Source of the DNA: Actinacidiphila oryziradicis
Lineage (GTDB): Bacteria > Actinomycetota > Actinomycetes > Streptomycetales > Streptomycetaceae
NCBI RefSeq assembly: GCF_005047355.1
Contig: NZ_SUMC01000013.1
Coordinates: 1 to 64,000, forward strand
Direction: 5' to 3'
DNA: 64,000 bases
Shown: positions 44,623 through 54,100 of the stretch, one piece after another
How the letters are laid out: every line of letters starts with the position of its first letter
Position numbering within the stretch: position 1 is the stretch's first letter
Made by a program: the position numbers and the translations under genes
The notes under the pieces: generated by a model
The model's input: only the letters and a program-made list of their open reading frames with translations
Databases searched by the model: none
What the model was told of the DNA's origin: nothing

Positions 44623-44897
44623 CCCCGTCGCGGTCGAGCAGAACGGGCGGCCGGCCGGGTCCGCGACGCGTTGGCGGGCAAGCGAAAGCAAGTACCCGCA
44701 CGTCGCGAACCCGGTCCCGGTGGCCGACGCCCCTGCCGTTCGCGGCTGCGGGCTGGGTGGAGGTCCCGGGTGCCCTCAGCCCCGTCCGGTGCGAGCCTGG
44801 CCAGGACTACGACGTGTATGTGGAGCCCAATGTCCGGGTCCGGCACGACGTCCGCTGACCGGGCGTGCGGGGCCGCCCCGGTCGAGCCCCGCCAGGG

Positions 44898-46796
44898 CTA
44901 CGCGACCGTGATCACGATCGCGCCGCTGTAGCTGCTCCCGGCCTTGATGGCCGTCGCGGTGCCGTCGACCGTCATGGACACGGTGCGGCCGTGAGCGCCG
45001 GTGACGGCGGCGTCCGCGGCGAGGACCAGCTTGGTCAGGTAGGACGTCCCGGTCACCGTCCAGCGGGAACCGCTGTCCAGCTCGACGATCACACCGTTGT
45101 TGACCGCCGCCGAAGGGGTGTTGGTGACCTCGCCGAGCTGCCGCCACTGCGCCGAGGTGATGGTGGTGACGGCGTGCTTGGACGTGCTGGCCGAGATGAC
45201 GCCCTCGATCCGGCTGCGGGTGAAGGTCAGCGCCAGGTTCAGCCCGCCCCGCATGGCGTTGTAGAAGTCGCCCTGGAGGCGGATGTCGGTGAAGGCGGCC
45301 GTGGCGTCGCCGCTGTGGACCTCGGTGACGTCGAAGCCGGAGTCCCTGGCGGGGTCGCCCGTGGGCTCGGTGTAGACGCCGGCGTTCAGCAGCACCCCGT
45401 CGACCATCACCGGTCCCGGGTCGTCGTTCTCGATCACCTGCATGATGATTCCGTTGCCGGGGTTCAGCCGGGCGCCCCCGGAGCCGTCGACAGTGATCGC
45501 GACCTGCTGGCCCTTGTCCAGGAAGGTGGACTCCCGGGAGTTGAGGATCGTCCCGCCGCTCACGTCCACCGAGCCGGCGCCGTGCCACATGACGCCGAAG
45601 CGACGGGAGTTGACGACCGTGGCCCGCACCGGGATGTCCGCGAGCTCGCGGGCGCTGAGGCCGAGCCCGAGGTCGGTGTTGAGCTTCGCGACGGCGGCAC
45701 GGGTGCTGTCGGCGTAGTGCACCGCGCCGCCCCGGTTGATGGTCGCGTACGTGGCCACGTCGAACCGGCAGCCGAGGAAGTTCTCCGTCGCGTTGCCGAT
45801 GGCGTACGAGCCGTACCCGCTGTCACCGCTGTTGGCGACAAGGCAGTTGACGGCCGAGAGGGTGCAGTGTGAACCGTTGTCGGTGGAGAGGGCGCCCCAT
45901 CCCTCGGAGGTGATGGAGGAGTTGATGTAGGACGCCTTGCTCTTGGTGCCCAGCAGGTTCGTGGCGCGCACATTGCCCGAGATGCTCAGCATCCAGGGCG
46001 CGTCCTCCATGTAGGTGGTGTTGACGGTGCTCCGGTAGTCGGACGGCAGCACGCCGTTCTTGACCTCGATCGTGGAGTTCTTGACGATGACGTTGCTGCC
46101 GCCGTCGGCGATCACGGCGGTACGGACCGCGCCCTGGTTGGAGATCGTGGCACCGTCCACAACCAGCGTGGTGCTCGTGCCGGTGCCCACGACGGCCGCG
46201 CCATAGCCCACGAAGTCGCAGCGCCCGTTGCCCTCGAAGGCGATCCTGGGGCTCTGCAGGGTGTAGGAGCCGCCCCCCACGTAGACGCCGTTGAACGCCT
46301 CCCCGTTCGAGGAGAGCCGGATGTCCCGCGCGAAGGCGTCGGTGAGCCGGCCCCCGAGGACGCCGGCCAGGACGGAGTTCGCCTTCACCACGCCGGTGGC
46401 GTCCACGTACAGGGCCTGGCGGAAAGGGAAGCTGAGGCCGCCGAAGGCCACCGGGTGGGCCACGGCCACCGTCAGGCAGATGTCGCCCCGGTAGGTGCCG
46501 GGAGCGATCTGCGTCGAAGCCGCTCCCGTCGCCGTCAGGAGCTGCCCGGTCTCGACCCCGTTGACCGTCAGCGTCAGGCTGTACCCGTCCGGGGCCGAGA
46601 TGGTGCCGCCGGAGGCGATGGTGAGCCGGTCCAGCCTGGTGGTCCTGGAGACCACCAGGGTTTCGCCGGCCGCCACCGAGATCTCTCCGCCCGTGGCGGC
46701 GCCGGTGCTGGCACTGGCAGTGACCGGGTTGAGCAGCAGGGCCCCCGCGGTGGCGGAGCCCGCGACGAGGACCGAGCGTCGAGATATCTGCGTCAT
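44898..46796 (-). CDS. Tat-exported right-handed beta-helix protein
   Basis: 632 aa. The N-terminus SRRSVLVAGSATAGALLLNP is a twin-arginine signal followed by an Ala-x-Ala-like cleavage area. The rest is repetitive beta structure (VVDGATISNQG, VIVKNSTIEVKNG, SYINSSITSEGWGALSTDNG, VRATVVNSRRFGVMWHG) like pectate-lyase or polysaccharide-active beta-helices. It is likely secreted and may act on or bind a polysaccharide. It is last in the minus-strand order behind two sugar permeases and an ATPase, so it may supply sugars to that transporter. Catalytic residues could not be assigned. Confidence 0.7.
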   Translation of the reverse strand: MTQISRRSVLVAGSATAGALLLNPVTASASTGAATGGEISVAAGETLVVSRTTRLDRLTIASGGTISAPDGYSLTLTVNGVETGQLLTATGAASTQIAPGTYRGDICLTVAVAHPVAFGGLSFPFRQALYVDATGVVKANSVLAGVLGGRLTDAFARDIRLSSNGEAFNGVYVGGGSYTLQSPRIAFEGNGRCDFVGYGAAVVGTGTSTTLVVDGATISNQGAVRTAVIADGGSNVIVKNSTIEVKNGVLPSDYRSTVNTTYMEDAPWMLSISGNVRATNLLGTKSKASYINSSITSEGWGALSTDNGSHCTLSAVNCLVANSGDSGYGSYAIGNATENFLGCRFDVATYATINRGGAVHYADSTRAAVAKLNTDLGLGLSARELADIPVRATVVNSRRFGVMWHGAGSVDVSGGTILNSRESTFLDKGQQVAITVDGSGGARLNPGNGIIMQVIENDDPGPVMVDGVLLNAGVYTEPTGDPARDSGFDVTEVHSGDATAAFTDIRLQGDFYNAMRGGLNLALTFTRSRIEGVISASTSKHAVTTITSAQWRQLGEVTNTPSAAVNNGVIVELDSGSRWTVTGTSYLTKLVLAADAAVTGAHGRTVSMTVDGTATAIKAGSSYSGAIVITVA

Positions 46797-46898
46797 TGCA
46801 TGTCTCCCTGAGGGTCGTGCACTGTGGGTTCTTCTTTTCCGGGCGCCGTGTGACGGGTTTGCGGCACGTCAGCGCGCCGCCTTTGCTCCCTGGGAATC

Positions 46899-46914
46899 CC
46901 CGGCTTCGGCCGGG
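46899..46914 (-). terminator. Small UUCG hairpin between the permease and beta-helix genes
   Basis: CCCGGC-TTCG-GCCGGG, a 6-bp stem with a stable tetraloop, 69 bp past the permease stop. It may attenuate or end the transporter transcript before the beta-helix gene. Confidence 0.35.
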
Positions 46915-46982
46915 AGAGAAAGGCGTCCTCGGTCCCGAAGACGCGAAGCGTTCTAGTAAGTCACGGCATCTCCGAATGGACG

Positions 46983-48011
46983 TCAGATACGGTCGCGCAG
47001 CCTCCGCTCGCGGCCGTAGAGTCCGACCACCGCGAGGATCAGCCCACCGGTGATCATCTGCTGGTCGGCGGAGGACAGCTGCGCGGCGCTCAGCAGCAGC
47101 GCGACCACGGACAGGACGAGTGCGCCGAGCACGGTGCGCCAGTAGTCGCCGCGCCCGCCGAACATCGTGCCGCCGACGATCACCGCCGCCAGGGACTGGA
47201 ACAGGTACGGATCGCCGACGGTGACGTCGCCCGACCCCGAGTACCCGGCCAGCAGGATGCCGACGCAGACGGCCAGCACCGCGCTGGCGACGTACGCGCA
47301 GATCCAGGTCCTGCTCACCCGGACCAGGGCGAGCTTCGCGGCCCGCTGGTTCACCCCGGTCAGGTAGAGGCTGCGCCCGGCGCGGGTACGGGTGAGCACC
47401 AGTTGGATCGCCAGGGCGACCACGGCCCAGATCAGCACCACCGGCGGAATCGCCAGGCCGAACGTGCTGCCGTTGGCGGCGGTCAGACCGCCGAGCCAGG
47501 GCGGCGCGACCCCGGTGGCGGAGCCGTTGATCCACTTGAGGACGAGCCCGGAGACCAGGGCGCTGACGCCAAGCGTCACAATCAGCGGCTCCACCTTGAA
47601 CCGGAAGGAGATCAGCCCGTTGGCCAGGCCGCCCACCACACCGACCGCCAGCGCCACCGCCGCCGCCGCCCCGGTGGACCAGTGGTAGGTGCCGCACAGC
47701 TCGGCGATGATGACGTCCCCGGCCGAGATGAACGCCGCGATGGAGAAGTCGATCCCGCCCACGAGCACGACGATCGTCTGGCCCGCCCCGGCCAGGCCGA
47801 GCAGGGAGCCATTGATGAGGATCGCGTACAGCACCCGGTGCGAGCCGAAGCCGACGATGGTGGCCAGGCCGTAGCCGTACAGCGCGACCAGGGCGAGGAT
47901 CTGCAGCAACGGGAACCGGCGCTGCCACTCGGCCAGGGCGGCCAGCGGCGGGACCCGGCCCGGGGCGGCGTCGTCCGTTACCGCGGCGTCGGTCGGTGCG
48001 GTGACGGTCAT
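46983..48011 (-). CDS. Sugar ABC transporter permease (RbsC/YjfF type)
   Basis: 342 aa with about ten hydrophobic segments (LLQILALVALYGYGLATIV, GSLLGLAGAGQTIVVLVGGI, LIVTLGVSALVSGLVL). GGIDFSIAAFISAGDVI is the BPD_transp_2 signature for RbsC-type permeases. It pairs with the second permease immediately upstream, whose stop overlaps this ATG (ATGA at 48008-48011). ATG 48011 is chosen for that overlap. Confidence 0.92.
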   Translation of the reverse strand: MTVTAPTDAAVTDDAAPGRVPPLAALAEWQRRFPLLQILALVALYGYGLATIVGFGSHRVLYAILINGSLLGLAGAGQTIVVLVGGIDFSIAAFISAGDVIIAELCGTYHWSTGAAAAVALAVGVVGGLANGLISFRFKVEPLIVTLGVSALVSGLVLKWINGSATGVAPPWLGGLTAANGSTFGLAIPPVVLIWAVVALAIQLVLTRTRAGRSLYLTGVNQRAAKLALVRVSRTWICAYVASAVLAVCVGILLAGYSGSGDVTVGDPYLFQSLAAVIVGGTMFGGRGDYWRTVLGALVLSVVALLLSAAQLSSADQQMITGGLILAVVGLYGRERRLRDRI

Positions 48012-48979
48012 GCGACCCTCCGGCGGGTGTCGGTGAGTACGGCTCCGACGACCACGGCGAAGACCAGCATCGCCCCGTAGATCGCGGTGGACCACAGCGT
48101 GGACACATGCACCTCGTTGAGCAGATTGTCGATCAGGTAGATGCTGCCCGCGCCGAGCAGCGAGCCGAGCAGTGAACCCCGTCCGCCGGACAGGGCCGTG
48201 CCGCCCAGCGCCACCGAGGCGATGGCGAGCAGCGTGTACTGCGTGGCCATGCTGGCCGAGCCCTCGTTGATCAGCGACATCAGTGCGATCCCCGCGATCG
48301 CGGCGAACAGTCCGCCGAGCGCGTAGGCGGCGATCCGCACCATGGGCACGTTCACCCCGGCGGAGAAGGCCGTCGCGTCGTCACCGCCCACGGCGTACAG
48401 GGCCTTGATGAAGGGCGTACGGGCGAGCAGCAGCCAGATCAGCAGAGGCGCGCCGATGGTCAGCACCGCGCCGGGGACCGGACCGAACGAACCGGCCAGG
48501 TCCTTGGTCCAGCCGGTGCTGCCGGCGGGTACCGAGTCGCCCTGCAGCTGGGTGGCCAGTCCGCTGATGATGATGTTGGCGCACAGGGTGGCGACGACCG
48601 GCTGGAAGCGCAGCACGGCCACCATGAAGCCGTTGACCGCGCCGATCGCGGTGCCGATCGCCAGACAGATCGGGATGACGACCATGGGCGAGCTGAGGCC
48701 ATGGGGCAGCAGATCAGCCACGATCACGATGTTGACCAGCGTCAGCGCGGGGCCGATCGAGATGTCGATACCGCCGCCTCCGGACAGGATCGCCGGTGTG
48801 CTGGCCATCGCCGCGACCGCGAGCGGGGCGAATGAGGCGAGCACCGTGGCCCAGTTGGAGAAGGCCGCGAAGGCGGGCTGGACGGCGACGTCGACCAGGA
48901 ACAGGGTCAGGGTGAGCAGTCCGGCGAACGCGTAGGGGCGCTTGCCGAGGAAGCCCCGGAAGGCGGTGAGGGTGGTCAT
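48008..48979 (-). CDS. Sugar ABC transporter permease (RbsC/YtfT type)
   Basis: 323 aa, same family: GGGGIDISIGPALTLVNIVI is the signature region, with ATVLASFAPLAVAAMASTPA before it and ASVALGGTALSGGRGSLLGS near the end. Two different RbsC-type permeases with one RbsA-type ATPase and one binding protein is the layout of YtfQRT-YjfF-like transporters, which form a heterodimeric channel. Its ATG overlaps the ATPase stop by 4 bp (48976-48979). Confidence 0.92.
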   Translation of the reverse strand: MTTLTAFRGFLGKRPYAFAGLLTLTLFLVDVAVQPAFAAFSNWATVLASFAPLAVAAMASTPAILSGGGGIDISIGPALTLVNIVIVADLLPHGLSSPMVVIPICLAIGTAIGAVNGFMVAVLRFQPVVATLCANIIISGLATQLQGDSVPAGSTGWTKDLAGSFGPVPGAVLTIGAPLLIWLLLARTPFIKALYAVGGDDATAFSAGVNVPMVRIAAYALGGLFAAIAGIALMSLINEGSASMATQYTLLAIASVALGGTALSGGRGSLLGSLLGAGSIYLIDNLLNEVHVSTLWSTAIYGAMLVFAVVVGAVLTDTRRRVA

Positions 48980-50665
48980 GAGGCACCATCCGCGGAAGCA
49001 GCGGCAGAAGCGGCGGCAGCGGCAGCCGAGGCCGGGTCGGGGACGGGGACGGGGACGGGCTTGTCGGCGGCGACCGTCCGTCCGAAGAAGGCGGCGACAA
49101 GCGACTGCCGGGTCAGCTCCGCACGGGGCAAGGTCGCGGACAGCGACCCCTCGCGGAAGACAAGGACTCTGTCCATCAGTTCGATGTGCTCGTCGACTTC
49201 GGTGGAGAGCATGACGACGGCCACGCCGCGACGGGTCAGATCGTCCAGCAGCGCGTAGATGTCCCGCTTGGCACCGATGTCCACGCCGCGGGTCGGGTCG
49301 TTCAGCAGCAGCACCCGGGGGTCGCGGGCCAGCCAGCGGGCGATCACGACCTTCTGCTGGTTACCGCCCGACAGAGAGGTGATCGGGTCCGACTCCCGCC
49401 CCATCCGGATCTTCAGCCGGGCCCGGTACGGGGCGAAGCGGGCCAGCGCCGACCTGCGGGAGATCAGCCCCAGGCGGCCGTCCTGACGGAGCGTCGCGGC
49501 GGCGAAGTTCTCCCGGATGGACATGGTCCCGAACAAAGCCTCGGCCCGCCGGTCGCGCGGCACATAGCCGATGCCCGCAGCGGCGGCCCGCTGCTCGGAA
49601 CGGATCTCGGTCTCGACGCCGGTGCCGACGCCGACGCCGGCACCGGCACCGGCACCGGCAGCGGCAGCGGCAGCGGCAGCGGCAGCGTCCTGCGTCCGCA
49701 GGACCGATCCTTCGCCAGGCGGCCCTTCCCACAGGGCCTTGATGAAAGCGTCCTGTCCATGGCCTTCCAGCCCGGCCAGCCCGACCACCTCGCCGGCCCG
49801 CAGTTCAAAGTCGACCGGCTCTGCCTCCGGCACCAGGCGCAGGCCCCGCACGCGCAGCAGCACCGGGGCGTCGGCGTCCGGGGCGGCACGGTGCGCGGGA
49901 CCGTCCGCCGTGGCGCCCGTCAGGTGCTCCGCTCCCGTCATGAGCCGTACGAGTTCGGCGGTGGTGGCCTCCTTGGCCTCCAGCGTGGCGACCGACTCGC
50001 CGGAGCGCAGGACGGACACCCGGTCGGCTATCGCGTCGACCTCGTCCATCCGGTGCGAGACGAAAAGCACGGAGATGCCGGTGGCCTTGCGCCGGGCCAC
50101 GGCCGCGAACAGCCGGTCGCGGGTGGCCACGTCCAGTGCGCTGGTGGCCTCGTCCAGGATCAGCACCTTCGGCTCGCGCACCAGCGCGCGTGCGATGCCG
50201 CACGCCTGGCGGTCGCTGAGCGACAGGTGCTCGACCGGGGTGTCCAGATCGGGCACCCGCTCCAGCAGTTCGGACAGTACGGCGGTGGCCTTCGCCCGCT
50301 TCTCGCTCCCGGAGACCCTGCGCCTGAACACCCCGTCCGCGCCGAGCCAGACGTTCTCCAGCACCGAGCGCGGGCCCACCACCAAGACCTCCTGGTAGAC
50401 GGCCATCCACCCCGGCACTGATCGCCGCCACCGGAGCGGTGAAGCGGACCGCGGCGCCGCCGACCAGGAAGCCACCGGAGTCCGGTGCGTGGATCCCGGT
50501 GAGGATCTTGACAAGAGTGCTCTTGCCGGAACCGTTCTCGCCCATCAGGGCGTGCACCTCCCCGGCCGGCAGCCGGAGCGAGCAGGACCGCAGCGCCCTC
50601 GTCGCTCCGAACGACTTGGCAAGGCCGCTGACTTCCAGCGCTACCTGGCTCCGCTCGTTCAACAC
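48976..50665 (-). pseudogene. Sugar ABC ATP-binding protein (RbsA/MglA type), frameshifted
   Basis: The tandem-ATPase gene is split by a +1 change. From GTG 50665 (AAAGGAGT upstream) it reads SFGATRALRSCSLRLPAGEV, GENGSGKSTLVKILTGIHAP, up to AAISAGV. The remainder, MAVYQEVLVVGPRSVLENVW through VLILDEATSALD, is in the next frame. One extra G at about 50407-50408 accounts for it. The second half has the usual degenerate P-loop GLEGHGQDAFIKAL, LSGGNQQKVVIARWLARDP and NDPTRGVDIGAK. A hexanucleotide tract (49621-49687) encodes an Ala/Gly/Val run not typical of the family. All partners look intact, so the break could be recent, programmed or an error. Confidence 0.8.
49621..49687. repeat. Hexanucleotide tandem repeat inside the sugar ATPase gene
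   Basis: About eleven successive six-base units (GACGCC, then GGCACC, then GGCAGC), encoding Gly-Ala, Gly-Val and Ala runs between the two ATPase halves. Shorter runs of the same kind (GGGGAC units) occur at 49036-49058 near the 3' end. Slippage-prone. Confidence 0.6.
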
Positions 50666-50734
50666 ACCACTCCTTTGTGCTCGGCCGGGCCGTACGTCAC
50701 GTCGGCCGGTTCGTGCGGCTGGTCCCTGTCCGGC

Positions 50735-52018
50735 CTAGTTCGTGGAGTTGAAGAAGCCGTCGATGTAACTGCTGGTCGCGAAGGACTGGTTGACGTCGCC
50801 CTCGGTGACCGTGGCGGCATTGCCGACCGCGAAGCCGGACTTGTAGAAGCTGGAGAGGTTGCTGTTGGTCACCAGCGGCGGATCGATGACGATGTCGGAG
50901 ACCTTGACGCCGCTTCCGGCGAGCATGTGGTGCGCGACCTGGGCCACGGCGTTGGCCAGTCCGTCACCCGGGTTGAACAGGCCGACGCCCTGGTAGCTGC
51001 TCTGGTGGGCGTTCCAGTACGCCACGCCTCCCACGGTCAGGCCGTTGTCGGCGATCGTCGGCACGGTCTGGCTCGACTTCTGGAAGGCCGAGATGACGCC
51101 GGTGGTCATCGGGCCGCCCTCCAGGACACCGCCGATGGTCTTCGTCGGGTTGGCCGCCAGGTAGTGCTGGACGTTGGTCTGCGCGGTGGTGGGCGAGAAG
51201 TCCGTGTAGATCGAGTCGTCGAGTTTGATGTTCGGGCACAGGGCCAGCGCGGCCTTGGCACCGGTGAAGGTGTCGGTGTCGATCGGGACACCCTTGATGC
51301 CGTGCACACCAAGAATGGAGCCCTTGCCGCTCAGCGCCTTCGCGACCGCCGCGGCCTGTGCCTCACCCGCGGCGAAGGAGTTCGGCACGACGTTGACCGT
51401 ATTCGCGTCCACGACGTTGTTCAGCATCGAGATCGAGGGAATACCGGCGGCCGCGGCTTTGTCGACCACCGAGTCGAAGCCCGAGGCCAGCGGCTGATAG
51501 ATGATCAGGTCGACCTTGTCGGTGATCAGCTGATTGAACTGGGCTATCTGATTGGTGACCTCATTGGTGGAGACCAGGTCGATGACCTTGTAGCCGTCTG
51601 CCTTCAGGTATTTCTGCAGCGAGGTGTTGATCAGCGTCTGGTACGGATTGCTCAGCTGCGACTCGGAGATGCCGATGGTGAAGCCGGACTTCTTCGTCGG
51701 CTTCCAGTCCGCCCATTTACTCTTCTGGACGGTGCCGGAGTAGCCGCTGTAGGCGGCCTCGTACTTCGCGCCCAGGGCCCTGACCAGGCCGGTGGCGTCC
51801 TTGAAGGGCTCAGTCGGCACTGTCCCACAGGAACCGGCGGACCCCGTCGCCGACGATCCGGCGGCGGCGGCGGAGGAGGAGGAGGTGCTGTCGGATGCGG
51901 AACTGCTGCACCCCGCCGCCGCGAGCGCGAGGACGGTCGCGGCACAGACAGCGCCGGTCAGACGTGCCGTGCGATGCGGGGCGGCCGTGGCCGTGGCCGT
52001 GTCCGGTCTTCCGGCCAT
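50735..52018 (-). CDS. Sugar ABC transporter substrate-binding lipoprotein
   Basis: 427 aa. The signal peptide ends LALAAAGCSSSAS (lipobox AAGC) and is followed by a Ser/Ala-rich linker. The periplasmic-binding type-1 fold follows: FTIGISESQLSNPYQTLINT, QFNQLITDKVDLIIYQPLAS, AAAAGIPSISMLNNVVDANT, GSILGVHGIKG, TIADNGLTVGG. It heads the minus-strand sugar transporter operon. ATG 52018 is preceded by AAAGGAGAG. The ligand is a sugar or polyol by family, not resolved further. Confidence 0.88.
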   Translation of the reverse strand: MAGRPDTATATAAPHRTARLTGAVCAATVLALAAAGCSSSASDSTSSSSAAAAGSSATGSAGSCGTVPTEPFKDATGLVRALGAKYEAAYSGYSGTVQKSKWADWKPTKKSGFTIGISESQLSNPYQTLINTSLQKYLKADGYKVIDLVSTNEVTNQIAQFNQLITDKVDLIIYQPLASGFDSVVDKAAAAGIPSISMLNNVVDANTVNVVPNSFAAGEAQAAAVAKALSGKGSILGVHGIKGVPIDTDTFTGAKAALALCPNIKLDDSIYTDFSPTTAQTNVQHYLAANPTKTIGGVLEGGPMTTGVISAFQKSSQTVPTIADNGLTVGGVAYWNAHQSSYQGVGLFNPGDGLANAVAQVAHHMLAGSGVKVSDIVIDPPLVTNSNLSSFYKSGFAVGNAATVTEGDVNQSFATSSYIDGFFNSTN

Positions 52019-52401
52019 CGTAAAGACTCTCCTTTGAGTCTGGCGCATCCTCAGCACAATGAGCCTGAAGCAGATATACGCGGAATTACGGTGGGGATTG
52101 GCCCCGATATTAGGGACCCGGAGAAGCGGCCGGAAGCCCATTTCAGTGATGCCTGCCATCCGCCGCGGGTAACGCACTGGGTTCCTGGTGAATGCCGTAA
52201 TGCCGGTGAGGGGTTTCAACGGATCTCCCGCCGTCGCAGCGCCTTGCGCCTGGATGCCAGGCAGCGTAGGAAGCACCGGTCACGTGGGACAAGGTTCGGT
52301 GTCATCGCAGCTCTGCATGGGTGGTATCCCGCTCCGGGCGATGGTGCGCCGTCCACCACCGCGCCACCGTCGGCGGTCCGCACAGAATCAGCCAGAAATC
52401 A
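52019..52401. other. Intergenic region upstream of the sugar transporter operon
   Basis: No coding frame with protein character. It must contain the promoter of the minus-strand sugar operon, near 52060-52120, an AT-richer patch (AGATATACGCGGAATTACGG). No defined operator was seen. Confidence 0.4.
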
Positions 52402-52439
52402 GCGAGGGGCCCCTCCGCTCAGGCGGAGGGGCCCCTCGC
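52402..52439 (-). terminator. Terminator downstream of the SnoaL-like gene
   Basis: A perfect 17-bp stem (52402-52418 with 52423-52439) and a TCAG loop, 9 bp past the stop of the minus-strand gene that ends at 52449. Confidence 0.85.
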
Positions 52440-52448
52440 ACAGCACAG

Positions 52449-52928
52449 TCACGGCTGACGCGGGTGGCCGAGGTGCTCCGTCTCTCCGCCGAAGGGCAGG
52501 AACGTGCGTCGGGTGGCGAGGAGCCAACTGCCCCCGACCTTGCGGAACGTGTCCTCGTAGTGCCCCACGTTCGTGGGCAGCCGGGGCGGCAGCATGCCGT
52601 CCGTATAGCCGTCGACTCGATACGTCGCGAAGTAGGAGGTCGCGGTGGCCGCCGACGCGGAGTTCACGGTGACCAGGACGTTCGTGCTCATGCGGCGCGA
52701 CAGCCGGTCCTTGGGCCGGGAGCCGAAGTAGCCGCGCAGCGCGTCACGCCCCTGCACGCGGCGGCTGTCGTCGGGCCATTCCCATATCCCGTCGGGGGTG
52801 AACAGTTCCGCCACTGTGCTGGGGTCCCCCAGATCGAGCCGGCGAACGAACTCAAGGATCAGACGCTCGCAGGCCCGCTCAGCGAGCAGGCGTTCCATGG
52901 GATCAAGGGCTTCGGCAACCATCTCCAA
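52449..52928 (-). CDS. SnoaL/NTF2-like protein
   Basis: 159 aa, cone-shaped NTF2 fold: ILEFVRRLDLGDPSTVAELF, GIWEWPDDSRRVQGRDALRG, FATYRVDGYTDG, GHYEDTFRKVGGSWLLATRR. Members are hydrolases, isomerases or dehydratases, or binding subunits of oxygenases. It ends with a strong terminator and starts 70 bp after an amidohydrolase remnant, downstream of the NitT/TauT-type transporter, so it may have belonged to the same catabolic unit. Alternative start at the internal ATG of MERLLAER is possible. Confidence 0.82.
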   Translation of the reverse strand: MEMVAEALDPMERLLAERACERLILEFVRRLDLGDPSTVAELFTPDGIWEWPDDSRRVQGRDALRGYFGSRPKDRLSRRMSTNVLVTVNSASAATATSYFATYRVDGYTDGMLPPRLPTNVGHYEDTFRKVGGSWLLATRRTFLPFGGETEHLGHPRQP

Positions 52929-52997
52929 TTCCTACCAGTCCCGCAGGCGCCCCCACGAGCGCTTTTCCCGCCTGACAGGATGGGGTGGGGCGGGCGC

Positions 52998-53232
52998 TCA
53001 GTCCTTGTCGCGGGTGTTGCCGTTCTCGTCCGGGTAGTCGCGCCACGAGCGCCTTCGGAGGGCGGGGATGACGATCCGTCCGGCCGCGTCATACACCTCG
53101 GCGGCCGGGCGGGCGGAGGGCTCGGTCCCGACGTGGACATCCCGCCGCCCGCCACTTCCACCCACCCCTCGAGAGGGAGTGCCGTGACGGGCACCACGAG
53201 CGCCGGTCCCACCCGGAGATCGACGCCCACCG
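52998..53232 (-). pseudogene. Amidohydrolase N-terminal remnant
   Basis: Two frames together read ALVVPVTALPLEGWVEVAGG, then after a break near 53140 VHVGTEPSARPAAEVYDAAG and RIVIPAL. That is the opening of an amidohydrolase (WVEVxxGRV...G...A..VxDAxGRxVxPGL), but the metal-binding HxH segment never follows. The reading frame ends soon after in unrelated sequence. It directly follows the second transporter permease, so the operon once ended in a hydrolase for the transported compound. Confidence 0.5.
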
Positions 53233-53233
53233 G

Positions 53234-54100
53234 TCAGCCGTTCGGGCGGGAGGCGGGGGCGAAGCGGGCGAGGGCCAGGGTCTCCACGGCGAGGATGACG
53301 TTGTAGCAGAGCGCGGATACGGCGGTGAGTACGGCCACCGAGGCCCATAGGTGGTCGTAGTCGAAGGTCGAGGAGTCCTTCAGCATGGCGTAGCCAAGGC
53401 CCTGGCCGGTCGAGAGCCACTCGGCGAGCATCGCGCCGATCAGTGCTCCGGGCACCCCGACCCGCGCGCTGGCGAAGAACGCGGGCACCGCGCTGGGCAG
53501 CATCACCTTGCGGGCCACCATCCAGTCCCCGCCGCCGTACGCGCGGCACAGGTCGGCCGCCTGCCGGGAAGCGGATCTGAGGCCGAAGGACATGGTGACC
53601 AGGGCAGGGAAGAAGACGATCAGGCCGCTGATGACGGTGGTGGCCAGCAGGCCGCGGCCGAACACGAGGGTGATCAGCGGTGTCATCGCCACCAGCGGCA
53701 CGGACCGTATGACGACCGCCATGGGCAGCAGGGCCTGCTCCACACTGCGGGCCAGTACGAAGACCAGCGATACGGCCACGGCCGCCACGAGTCCCGCGGC
53801 GAAGCCCACGCCCGCGTCGAGCAGGGTGCGGCCGAGGCCCGAGGCGACGAGGCTGCGGTGGTCACCGGCTTGGGCGCCCTCGAAGAGGTAGCGCCATACG
53901 TCGGCCGGGGACTTGGCCACCAGCGGGTCGAGGTTGTAGACCTGCAGGAAGATGATCCACAGCACGATTACGGCGGCCATCGTGGTGACCAGGTTGCCCA
54001 GCGGGCGCAGCAGGCGCCCCGCCCCCCGTAGCACCCGCCCACCGCTCGCGCCCGCGGCGGCGGGGTCGGCGGCCGGGTCGGTCGCGGTGATGGCGCTCAT
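53234..54100 (-). CDS. NitT/TauT-type ABC transporter permease 2
   Basis: 288 aa, SsuC/TauC family. TM segments include LVTTMAAVIVLWIIFLQVY and GVGFAAGLVAAVAVSLVFVL. The EAA-type loop SASRQAADLCRAYGGGDWMV then ARKVMLPSAVPAFFASARVG is clear. Start at ATG 54100 overlaps the stop of the preceding permease (ATGA). It works with a second permease, giving a heterodimer. Confidence 0.92.
   Translation of the reverse strand: MSAITATDPAADPAAAGASGGRVLRGAGRLLRPLGNLVTTMAAVIVLWIIFLQVYNLDPLVAKSPADVWRYLFEGAQAGDHRSLVASGLGRTLLDAGVGFAAGLVAAVAVSLVFVLARSVEQALLPMAVVIRSVPLVAMTPLITLVFGRGLLATTVISGLIVFFPALVTMSFGLRSASRQAADLCRAYGGGDWMVARKVMLPSAVPAFFASARVGVPGALIGAMLAEWLSTGQGLGYAMLKDSSTFDYDHLWASVAVLTAVSALCYNVILAVETLALARFAPASRPNG

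Noticed and set aside
44623..44897. A plus-strand C-terminal fragment ending DYDVYVEPNVRVRHDVR
   Set aside because: Only about 15 residues look protein-like, which is too little to name a gene.
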